64,000 nucleotides of DNA from Onchocerca volvulus (Eukaryota > Nematoda > Chromadorea > Rhabditida > Onchocercidae). The stretch is from NCBI GenBank assembly GCA_000499405.2, contig HG738138.1, positions 5,950,888 to 6,014,887 on the forward strand, given 5' to 3'. Below are positions 43,736-64,000 of this stretch, in pieces. The translations under genes were made by a program, and so were the position numbers. The notes below the pieces were generated by a model. It ran no database searches. It saw only the letters and a program-made list of their open reading frames with translations, and was not told the origin of the DNA. Numbering within the stretch: the first letter of the stretch is position 1; each line of letters starts with the position of its first letter.

Positions 43736-45041
43736 TTAGTTATGGAGTTAGAATTATGCGTGGCAGCTTAAATTGCAAACAATTTGTTCCCATCCTTTTA
43801 TTGGAAATGAATGCAATTTTCCTCATAAAAAGAGAAATGAGACAAAAAAGAAGTCGAATTTATTTCCCTTATTTTACATATTCCTTAGTTGCTATGTTTT
43901 AATGCAACTCCTAAACTTTTTTAATATGCAAAATAAATAGTATTGCAATCTCAACTTTTTTCACAAAAAAACTGACTGAGCAAAGGTTTTGAAAAAAGGA
44001 AGTGATAGATTGAAATATTAAGATATCAATTAAATTTGACATATATAAAAACATTTAGCAGTTGTATAAAAATATATCCACTGTAAATGATCCTATGAAG
44101 TTTTCAGCGCTTTATTACTCCGATGTGAGAAGTATTCAAATCATCTTCAGTTCATTCCCTTTCCAAATTGATTTGTTCATCTCCAACACTTCACTTCTCT
44201 TACTTTAGAACCACAAAAATGAAGCAGTTGATATTTTTTAAGGATTTATTATTCCCTGGATGAAGTCGGAAAAAAAAAAGATATAGAATTGAAGGACTAA
44301 ATTCAGTGGATATTATTTGTTTGTCATAGTGGCAAACGTGTTGGCATTATTTAATTTATTTAAAAGAATTTTCTCGATGACAAATCTAATTTCTCATTGA
44401 TTTTTTCTTGTAGTCTATTTAGTTATTTGAGCCGTTTGCTTAATATGAATGTTTTAGATGGAAAAACAGAAAAATAGAAATTGTATTTTCCTGATATTTA
44501 CTTCAATTAAGATTAATTTATCTTTTGATGCTAAGCTACTATGCTGAATTATCAATTTTTTATGTGAGTAGAATTATAATTCCCATTCTCAACACTTGGG
44601 TCTTTCATTTCAGTTATCTGGAAAAGAGGATCATTATTAGTTTCATATAAACTTTCATTCTCTAACCAAATTGCATGTATGAATTTTGCAGAAAATATAA
44701 AACTAAGAAAAGCGAATCGGGAAGCTGTCTTTCTTATTATTTTCTTTCTTATTTTTGAAAAAACTATATTAATGTGATCAACGAGAAACAAGGACACATT
44801 ATAAAATAGTGATTTAGATTTCTTTGATAAAATTTATGTAGATAGCATTTTTTAAATTATGTTCATTTTGGCACAATATTACAATTTGATGGTTATTAAT
44901 TACAGAAATGTTATTATTAATGCGACTAAACAAAAAAAAAAAATGAAACTAAACGTTCGTTAATTACCATTTTTATCACGTATAGAGTTTTAAACATGTA
45001 TCATTATTTAATTGCAGATACTTCGTTCACTCTTACGGAAC

Positions 45042-55677
<10,636 letters not shown>

Positions 55678-56043
55678 AATAAATGTGTGAAATCATCGAA
55701 TTTTTTTGTTGGGAAATTGTTTAGATAGTACGATTCTCTCATAAATGCCTTTGTACTTTGAATCGTTCATATTTGTGTTGACCATTTTGCGTACCGGATG
55801 TTGTTTGTTGAAACAAAATTTCATTAGTTCATTTTAGAAAAAAAAAGTTGTTCTTTGCTCTTCAAGTTTTGCTATCGACTTTTTGATAGAATAAACTTCT
55901 ATTAAAATTTATATATTTAAATAACAATTGTCTGTGATTGATAGAAAACTATTTATTTTTCATTGATACATGACATCATGCTTTGCATCTTATTCCAGCA
56001 AGTTATGAAAACATGTTAATTTATTTCATTAATTCTGTGAAAC

Positions 56044-56045
<2 letters not shown>

Positions 56046-56095
<50 letters not shown>
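56046..56095. repeat. 50-nt poly(T) tract
   Basis: Longest homopolymer in the window, an uninterrupted T run downstream of the mGluR stop codon. Confidence 0.9.
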
Positions 56096-56098
<3 letters not shown>

Positions 56099-56324
56099 AT
56101 CATAGTGGACTTGTTTGGACGCAAACCCCAGAAAAATAACGAATGTCATGCATGGTCTCATTTATCGAGTAATTTGACCTGTCAGGCAAAGCAAGGCATC
56201 GCTTACATTTTTTATATTTACACTAATGATCAATTGAAAAATCGACAGTTCGCAGTCAAGTGCATGCGTATTTCAAATGAATTTCATATGTGATATGCAT
56301 GGAATAAAATTGTTCCCATCACAA

Positions 56325-56524
56325 TAATAATTTAAAATATTAATAAGAATAAATAATAGTTAATGACAATAAGTAACAATTAGTGACAGTGAAAACAATA
56401 AACTACGACAAATAATACAGTAATAAATAATAATAAATAAAAAATAATAGTTGGTGACAAGTAATTAATAATAAATAATAATAAATGATTAGTAATAAAT
56501 AACAATCATAATTATTACTAATAA
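56325..56524. repeat. AAT-rich degenerate microsatellite abutting a Helitron end
   Basis: Variants of AATAATAAATAATA and AATAGTTAATGACAATAAG run up to ACTAATAA. The next base pair begins the TCTGTATAAACAAAGATG Helitron end at 56525. A similar AAT-rich run (60500-60539) precedes the copy at 60540. Confidence 0.75.
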
Positions 56525-58218
56525 TCTGTATAAACAAAGATGTAAATCACCGTTGCTGTTATTTGGTACATAACTTTGCAATCTCTTCACCGACAGCTTT
56601 CAAATTTTGATACAACGTTGCATCCAAATAGGCGCACGTTTTCATCTAGATATATCTACTTTTTTTTTCTACCTATCACACCTGTGAAAGATTGAAACGA
56701 AATTGACGATGTAATATGCGCTGAAATACCGATCCTGATGTCGATAAGAATTTGCATGAAGTTGGCGAAAAATATGAAAACACATCCATTTCACAGCTGC
56801 AAATGTGCAACAAATAGCCCTTAATCCATCGACTACAATGTTAACTGCTTTCTTCACGTTATATCAAAATGACATATTTGTGAGAACACTGTTGTATTCG
56901 GAAGTATTACACATGAAATGCGAATAGAAAATCATTTGAACGACGCAAAGGAGGAGAACCAGTTAACGGACAATCTGGTATATTGAAACAGACTGCGATA
57001 GGCAGATTGTATACTGTGTATCCTAATCAAGACGAATGCTTCTTCCTCCGCATGTTGTTAGTAATTGTGCCCAATTCAATTTCCTTCCAGCGATTAAAAA
57101 TTGTCAACGGCGTTACACATGTTACTTTCCGCAGTGCATGTCAAGCTTTGAATTTATTGGAGAACGGCCGACACTGGGATATGCATTAATGAAGTATGCA
57201 CACATCATATCCAAATCAATTCGTGCACTGTTTGCGATCATTCTGACCGCCTGCTGTCCTTCATCTCCAGCACAGTTATGGGAGAAATATAAATCGCATA
57301 TGGTCGAAGATATTCTTCGTCGAACATGCAATGAAAATTCAAATATGAGCATGGATTTCACCAGCTGAAATCTATAACGAAGCGTTGATAGTGATTGAAG
57401 ATTTGTGCTTACAAATCGCGAAGAAAGTCCTCAATCAATGAGAATGCCATCACCGAATCGAACTGCTGCTACTTCTTTTGATGTAGAATTGCGCCGCGCA
57501 CAAAATTAAAACACGACTGATCTTTTGGCATATGTGCTATCAAATATTCCGAAGCTAACGTTTGAGCAAAAATGCATTTACGATCAAATAATGCAAACTG
57601 TCGATAAGGGAGTTGGAGAAATCTTCTTTTTAGATGCGCCAGAAGAAGCTGATAAAACGTTCCTGACATAGCCTTAGCTCTTGCATCGTCTGGAACAGTG
57701 CAACACTGCTACGAAGTGGAAGAACTGCTCATTCCGATTTGAAATTGCCACTGAGTAAGCAATTCATTGAAACTCCCACATACAACATTTCTAAAACATC
57801 CGGTATGAGAAAAGTACAGCAGAAATGCAAATTTACTGTTTGGGATGAATATACAATAGCTCACAAAAAATCGATCGAGGCTCTTGATCGATCATTGTAA
57901 GATTTGCTTGAAAATATCAGACCATTTGGGAACGCATTAATATTGTTTGCAAGAGATTTCAGGCAAATATTACCTGTAATTCCTCGATCGGCACCGACGG
58001 ACGAAATAAATGCTTGCCTGAAATACTTTATTGTAGCGAGACATAAAAACGTTAAGATTAATTTCAATATGCGTGTTCAGCTGCAAAACAATCAATCAGT
58101 TGGGATCTTCTCACATCAATTGTTGGAAATTGGGGCGGAAAGCTGCAGGTTTATCTGACCTCAGGATTAATTTCATTATCTCATAACTCCTGCAATTTAA
58201 TAACATCAAAAGAAGAGT
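56525..58218 (+). mobile_element. Degenerate Helitron with PIF1-like helicase pieces (copy D)
   Basis: Begins TCTGTATAAACAAAGATG after A and has the family's 5' region to about 56690. It then carries relics of the Rep-helicase polyprotein: DPDVDKNLHEVGEKYEN near 56730; IGRLYTVYPNQDECFFLRML and VNGVTHVTFRSACQALNLLE (56983-57189); SIRALFAIILTACCPSSPAQ and QLWEKYKSHMVEDIL in another frame (to 57368); IFFLDAPEEADKTF (57628-57670), a ruined Walker A; FARDFRQILPVIPR; NMRVQLQNNQSVGIFSHQLL (to 58158). The homology stops abruptly after TTAATAACATCAAAAGAAGA at about 58218. Several frameshifts and stops show it is dead. Rolling-circle transposases of this type insert between A and T. Confidence 0.85.
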
Positions 58219-60539
58219 TGTAAAATTACGCACATCCCGTGTGTAATTTATAACAAAAATACACCTTTTCTCATATAGCAATCTCTTACACAGCTTGAGA
58301 AAGCTGCGTAATTTCCATTTTTTGTATTCTGCATGCCACACCCGTTTATCTAGAATATATAAAGGGTTATTTTTTGTGCTTGTTGCTGTTGTAATTGAAG
58401 CTAGTTGCTGCTGTAAACTATTATAATTTCGACACTGTATTTTTCGACTGTTCAACTTTGTTAAACTACCTTCGACTCCAGATATTGTGTCCCTGTCATT
58501 TTCTATTACTCTATATTATCTGTATTATTTATCTGTGGTATCAATAATAAATTTCTAGATGGGAAAGATGAGATGCTGATTTCATTAAAATGTGCCAACT
58601 TTTAACAAATTATTGGCTACGCAATCATCAATTCGATCAAAGCGTTAGTATTTTCTTTTTCTCTATAACTAATTCCATAACTGAAAGAATAAAATTCACG
58701 ACAACCATAACTCCGATTCATCTGATTTATGGACTAAAAATATTACAACTTTTTTTAAAATTTTAATTGTATTCCTGTGCTTTCCTGTCATGAATTTTTT
58801 CATAATTTCTTTAACAAAGAATTCTTCTTATACATTAAAATAAAAAAATCGATCAGGACAATATGAAATCTTTGCAAATTATAATGTAATTCTATGATTT
58901 CTTTCAGATGTTTCGGACGAAAAAAGATTACTTGAAGCAAATATTCTTAGATGATCGACAGTATTTTGTAGCGATTAATCAGAAAATAATATCAGACCGA
59001 TTGAAAATCAGAATTTATTAATTCATGTAGTGAGTCTTGAGCTTCAGACCCGTCATTATCGATGCATATTGTTGCTGTGAAAACAGCAACTTCCTAAAAA
59101 ATGACAGAGCAGATGAATGCCATCCATGAATACACGACTACTACCAATAAAAACAGTCAAACACACAGACTCAACAGTTAGTCCACTCATTCATTACAGT
59201 AAATAAACAAACCAGACAGGTAGCAGTCCGCATACGTCGTTCGAGTTATTAATTCGTTCCAATCTTAATATACCTACCATGCCAATTCTGGGCAGATTAC
59301 TAATCAGTGATAATCAGAAGGATAAAGAAAAGATATATTATGAACATACACTTTCAATGTGATGCACACTAACCGACAATATTTCGTTTGCATTTACTTG
59401 TGCAATTCCAGTTCGTTCAGTCTTCCTGAGAATTCTAATGTGTTATGCTGATGGTAAAGAACTGGATGACATTTGAAGTCCTTTTTCCTTGCATAGTAAA
59501 TCATTGGACAATTGTTTGCAATAATTTATGACATTCAAGATTTAATGTGGCTTAATATTTTCCTTCCTGTTGATATTCTTAAGACAAACGAAATCAAAAG
59601 AAGGATAACGAAAAGATCAGAATATTGCCAATAACGTTAATTAATGTTAATTAATCCTTACCAGTACTTTTTCATATACCTAATCGAATCGTGATTTTAG
59701 ATGGAGTATCTTACACACAGGTTAATTTAAAGGTGATTTATTTGACGATTTTAATATGGTTTATAGGTTGTACTATTTCCTTGTCGGTAATTATCTTCCT
59801 TTCTTATTTAAGGATAACACAAAAAACATACTGGCATTTAGCTCAAATAATGCAAACATGGATCATTTTGATTTGCCGATTGCTAACTTCATTTGATGAA
59901 GGTTCACTGTCTTATATGTTTTCTATTATGTAAAACTGATGCCGTTTGAAAACGGCTTCGGATTTTAAATGGTTGCAGATGGTGTTTATACCGCAAAAGA
60001 ATCTGTGTTAAGATTGTTCAGGCTCCCTTCATCCTATGCCACGATTCTAGGCTTCTTTCTAAGTATATGCAATGTACAAATACTGACTTTTTGATAGATG
60101 CTATGATGAATATTTGAATTACTTTGTTACACTAGGAATGGTGCTACTTGGAATGAATATTGTACAGACTAAAAATTTCTAAATAGATTGGAAGCTCGCT
60201 TCCAAGTTTCTGATCAAGAAAAAATAAAACTAGCAAAAAATAATGATATCATTAGTGAAATGTAAAAAGTCCCACTGTAATACTTATGAGAGGTAACAAA
60301 GTAACTCTGTTTGATTCATAATTTAAAATATTAGCGACTATTACTATTACAGCAAAGTACGTGTTCTGGCCATTGTTTTGGAAATTGCATTGATCGACAA
60401 ATATTGACAATATATTATAGGCATACACAACAAGCGTATATATAAAGCACTGATGTTGCTTTGCTAGCTATTATGCCAGTCTTTGAATCTAGTAAACAAT
60501 AATAAAGAATAGTAATAATAAAAATAATAACAATAATAA
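58219..60539. other. Region between Helitron copies, no gene recognised
   Basis: About 2.3 kb without recognised coding sequence. It starts where helicase homology in copy D breaks off, includes a near-palindromic AAATTACGCACA...TGTGTAATTT at 58222-58250, and ends in an AAT-rich run (60500-60539). Open frames here, such as 59691-59933 (+) and 58111-58455 (-), show no domain. It may be unrelated DNA inserted into, or replacing, the 3' part of copy D. Confidence 0.45.
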
Positions 60540-63193
60540 TCTGTACAAATAAAAATGTAAATGTTCCATGTTAACCCGGACAGAACTTCGCAAGTTCTCC
60601 ATCGATTGTTTCCAAATTTTGAAACAACCTTGTATTCAAATGGGCCAATAGGCCATCATTTTTATGTAGACATGCTTTTTTCTACGTGTCAGGCCCGTGA
60701 CAACTAAAAGTAAGTGAGGACTGAATTTTTTGACCCCGCCCCACACCACGCCTTCATCAGCGGACAGAATTTATTCACCATGCCTACTTTCCGCACTGAC
60801 AGCGGCTACTTCCTGCAACATTTCAAGTTCTTCACCGATTGATTTGAAATTTTCATACAACGTTGCATCCGAACAGGCGCGTGTTTTTAAATAAATAAAG
60901 CCAGCAATTAAAGCTTTTCATTTGTTTTTTGCTTTGTGAGGGAATTCGTTTATTTTTTGATTTATGGGGCATATAGCTGCGTCGCACAGATGTCAGAGTC
61001 ATGATAGTGCATAATGAAGTGTTCCGCTTTCTACTTTGTGGCGACGCGTAAAGACGTTAAAATTAACTATAAAAAAGAGTGTCCAGCTGCAAAACGGTCG
61101 ATCAGCTGGGATACTCTTACATCAATTGCTAGAAACTGGAAACGGAGAGGTGCTGATCGATCTGGCCTCAGGATGAATTTCATTGCCCTCATAACTCATG
61201 CAATTTAGTAACATCAAAAGAAGAGCTGGTTGAAAAGGATTTCCCGATATTCAAACCAATTATAATGATCATGATTGGCTGAGTGAACGAACTATTCACG
61301 CAGCCCAGAATAAAGACATTCGACGAACTTAACAATATTATTCAGTCTGACATTTAAAGCGAGACCGTCATATATAAGTCCGTCGACATTGCTATGGAAG
61401 AGATGAAGCGGTTAATTACCCAACAGAATTTTTGAATTCACTCAATCTGCCAGGGATGCTACTGCACGCACTGCAATTGAAAATCGGCGTGCCAATTACC
61501 ATGTTGTGAAATATCAGAAAATTTCACAAGGAAAAAAGTAAGGAAAACTATGAAATGAATCAAAGACCCAAATCAACATCATAACGAATAGAATAACATA
61601 TGATACATTTTCTAAATATTTCATAATACAAAAATCTTACGATATAACTCAATTTGAATATCTATTAATCAAATAGAAATCAATACTTCATGTTCCAGTA
61701 TGTGGTATATCACACCCACTTTGCAGAAAGTAGACATAATCAATAGATTCAGTCAGCTCATTTTGACTGCCACAAGTGTGATAGGTTAAAAAACAAAATC
61801 GGTATATCTATATAAAACAACGCGTCACATCTATTGTTGTACAGTAAATTTCTGAAAAGCAAAACATTTAGGGAATTGGTCTGATTTGAAATCTATAGGC
61901 TAATAAGTTTTAATTTTTCTAATTAAAATTTTTTTGAAAAAAAAATCCATTTTCAGATATATCATCATTCATAACTAATTTTAGAAATTTCCTAGTTACT
62001 GCACATTTCAGCTACAAAATCTTTTGTACAATAGGCAACATAAATGCAGTTGTTTTACCTCAATTTAGCATATCCGGAAATAAATCAAGAGTGAAGTCGC
62101 AATCAGTACCGCACGGAACATCGGAGTCTGAGATAAAGATTAATGCAACGAAGAAAGAGTCACAACTACGAATGACAGAAAATACCGAGTGATAAGTTAT
62201 CTGGATCTTCTCGGATAGTATTTTGTTCGTAATTGTTCTGTTGCTAATAAATTCTTCAAACAGAATTCGTCTTTGTCGCAACAGAAAAAATTTAAAAAGA
62301 TTTCGCGACACTGTCAAAGCTTCTCAAAAGCTCAAACGATCATTTCTTCTTCTCAATCCTTAACCATCTTGTCCTGCAAATGACCTACGACCTATTATAT
62401 TGCGAAACACTTTCGTAAATTCTAATTTAGTCCTAAACATTAGTATGGATCATATTTTGTCGCACTCGCACCGTATATCTCATTTTATCGCTATTCATAT
62501 GCTTATAGACAATAGTTGATTAATGATAGCACCGATGAGGTGATTAGAATTGTATGAATTCCAAATAAAAATGAAAATGAATATTCGGAGATAATACCCA
62601 AAAAAGTGAAAAGTAAATAAAATAAACAAATGAGACATTCATTTCTTTCTTGAAACCAGCCAAAACTTTGCAACGGTACGCGACTTGAAGTAAAGAAATT
62701 AATGAGCGATGTCGTAGAAGCGACAATCTTGACAGGACCTTTCAAAGGTGGAGATAACCTCATTCATTACATTCCTATGATTCCAACGGATATGCCATTT
62801 TAGTTTAAGAGAATATAATTCTCAATGCGATTGGCGGCGGTTGCATTCACCATCAACAAAGCTCAAGGCCAATCTTTAGAATTGTGCGGTTTAGACCTAG
62901 AGCCGGATTGCTTCTCACACGGACAATTATATGTTGCGTGTTGTAGAATCGGTAAACTAGACAATACTCTATATTTACACAGACAACGGAAAAACAAAAA
63001 ATACTGTATACCCACAAGCATTATCAAATTAATTTTCCCCAACATTAGAAACTCAAGTGTGACAACAATTCGAATTCAACAAAGAGTTCAGTTTGGAGTT
63101 TCTACACCAACACAGCAACTGTTTCACAACGACACAGATCAACGCAACAGTAGCAGCAAATCGATAGTCAAGGAATTCCATTCCTCTCTATAA
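60540..63193 (+). mobile_element. Degenerate Helitron, helicase C-terminal half, with nested insertion (copy E)
   Basis: Starts TCTGTACAAATAAAAATG after A. The 5' box occurs twice (about 60588 and 60823). The coding part begins only at the helicase middle: DVKINYKKECPAAKRSISWD at 61050, equivalent to the end of copy D's helicase. It continues through VTSKEELVEKDF-like sequence (61207) and ALQLKIGVPI (61470), then breaks near 61518. It resumes at 62657 with PKLCNGTRLEVKKLMSDVVE and TGPFKGGDNLIHYIPMIPTD, and finishes with [20 protein letters not shown], a conserved PIF1-type helicase motif, and [13 protein letters not shown] (62825-63193). Multiple stops, N-terminal deletion and the interruption make it non-functional. 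Confidence 0.8.
61518..62656. mobile_element. About 1.1-kb nested insertion inside Helitron copy E
   Basis: Helicase homology stops at ...LKIGVPI...NI and resumes at QPKLCNG, which are adjacent in the intact family. The intervening DNA includes an inverted fragment of the family's 5' region (about 61720-61830, recognised by the ACTTTGCAGAAAGTAGACAT and CACAAGTGTGATAG parts when compared with copy C). The rest is unrecognised. Boundaries are accurate to roughly ten bases. Confidence 0.5.
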
Positions 63194-63304
63194 ATGACAA
63201 AGGAAAGAATAATTCAGTGATTAATTTGCTTGGATACTCTCAAATTATTTCGAGGAAAGTTCAGGTTCAATCGGCTTGCTTTACTTCATTCAAATAATAG
63301 CTCA

Positions 63305-64000
63305 CAAAAGATCAAACTTAGGTCGTCAAACTCGCGCAGAATGGAAATATTGCGATGATTAATTGCAAATCAAACTAAGGAAGAAAGGGCATCAGCGAAC
63401 GAGCAAAGAAAACAAAGAAGGCTCAAATGCGAGCAGAGCGATATGCATCCAGACTTGAGAATGCACGACTGCGAGCAGCCGATTGTGTTCTGCAGCTTCA
63501 GATCTGCTTTGTTTGAATAGAATAAACGCGACGGGCTGACAGTGGTTGAAAGCAGCGTCGGATACGACTCCGTGTTCAGCAATCACGCGATTACAATCGC
63601 CTTGCATTCCGGTACAACTCAGGTGATGATTATAGTTTGAGCCGACATATTCTTATCGGCACTATGATTGAAGTGTGTCCTTATTGCAAGATTCTGAAAT
63701 GGAGAAATGGAAAGACGGAAGGAATGTGTTGCACCACTAGAAAAATCAAATCCCTCAACTTAAAGAAGCGCGACAGCCGTTAAAAACTTTGCTTGCTGGA
63801 TATATTGCCGATTCAAAGCATTTTCTATCTATCATCAGGAAATACAACTCCTGTTTCCAAATGACGTCGTTTAGTGCAGAAATCGTAACAACACAATTCA
63901 TGCCAACTTTCAAAGAGAAAGGACAAATTTACTATAAAGCCGGCTCCCTGCTTCCGTTGCCATATGGTCAACATAAATTCAACAATCCGACAATTCAGTT
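63305..64000 (+). mobile_element. Helitron Rep N-terminal region, running off the window (copy G)
   Basis: Starts with HKRSNLGRQTRAEWKYCDD, a typical Helitron polyprotein start, followed by an Arg-rich stretch (AERYASRLENARLRAAD, about 63430) and SRDYNRLAFRYNSGDDYSL. A zinc-binding block follows, VCPYCKILKWRNGKTEGMCC (63666-63732). After a one-base frameshift near 63750 comes the Helitron_like_N domain (HFLSIIRKYNSCFQMTSFSA, FMPTFKEKGQIYYKAGSLLP), open to the last base. In-frame stops near 63359 and 63517 and the frameshift suggest decay. The HUH-type Rep catalytic motifs would lie beyond the window. Confidence 0.82.

Larger units (their letters stand above)
28226..45041. other. 16.8-kb gene-poor region
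   Basis: No gene can be called with confidence between the cuticlin and mGluR genes. The region is AT-rich with many homopolymer runs. It contains a small direct repeat (30861-30905), a minisatellite (32233-32333), two Helitron relics (35190, 43735), a frameshifted coding-like relic (34439-34806), a possible two-exon gene (36646-37349), a perfect hairpin (40097-40144) and a short duplication (40491-40559). Most other open frames here are Phe/Ile/Lys/Asn-rich and look like noise. It should also hold the cuticlin first exon and the mGluR promoter. Confidence 0.5.
55678..56524. other. mGluR 3' region with simple repeats
   Basis: Holds the receptor's 3' UTR (AATAAA-like motifs at 55679-55684 and 55891-55896), a 50-nt T tract (56046-56095) and an A/T trinucleotide-rich stretch (56325-56524) ending at the Helitron 5' end. 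No gene seen. Confidence 0.55.

Noticed and set aside
56325..56524. CRISPR-like or satellite array
   Set aside because: The repeats are irregular AAT/ATA simple sequence without constant spacers or a fixed unit, and the genome is eukaryotic.
57122..57361. Minus-strand open frame opposite the Helitron helicase
   Set aside because: Shadow of the real plus-strand helicase segments.
58111..58455. 114-codon minus-strand frame (includes VWHAEYKKWKLRSF)
   Set aside because: Overlaps helicase remnants in its downstream part and has no recognisable domain; most likely chance.

Overview
This window is nuclear DNA from a nematode, most likely a parasitic clade III (Spirurina) worm. That placement is inference. 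The evidence is AT-rich sequence, small genes broken by many short introns with TTTCAG-type acceptors, AG acceptors just upstream of several start codons (typical of spliced-leader trans-splicing), a cuticlin-type ZP gene, and a worm-like group II metabotropic glutamate receptor. The exon models were built by hand from the sequence. Reading frame and intron phase were carried through every junction, and family alignments are from memory.

The left third (1-22 kb) is gene-dense. On the minus strand are the 5' part of a CAF-1 p60 (CHAF1B) WD40 gene (61-1259), a complete mitochondrial tyrosyl-tRNA synthetase (2787-5326, 463 aa) and a complete N-terminal glutamine amidohydrolase NTAQ1 (6041-7511, 205 aa). 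TDP2, the 5'-tyrosyl-DNA phosphodiesterase, is divergent on the plus strand (8464-11532, 341 aa). After about 2.8 kb of featureless AT-rich DNA comes a plus-strand single-pass leucine-rich-repeat surface protein (14380-17920, 585 aa). It converges on a minus-strand copine (18697-22165, 521 aa) whose two C2 domains appear to have lost their calcium-binding aspartates.

The middle carries a minus-strand cuticlin-like ZP-domain gene (24871-28225, signal-peptide exon not located) and then about 16.8 kb with no confident gene. That desert holds low-complexity tracts, a 33-34 bp minisatellite, a perfect 20-bp hairpin, scattered Helitron termini and two cryptic coding-like segments that deserve a check. 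A complete 21-exon group II mGluR (mgl-1-like, 45042-55677, about 931 aa) follows on the plus strand.

The right end (56.5-64 kb) is a graveyard of Helitron rolling-circle transposons. A shared 5' end, TCTRTAYAAATAAAAATG, is seen at five sites, nearly all preceded by A. Two copies contain broken PIF1-like helicase segments and a third contributes a Helitron_like_N (Rep) segment running off the window. The host genes serve unrelated housekeeping, repair, cuticle and signalling roles; no operon-like functional cluster is evident.
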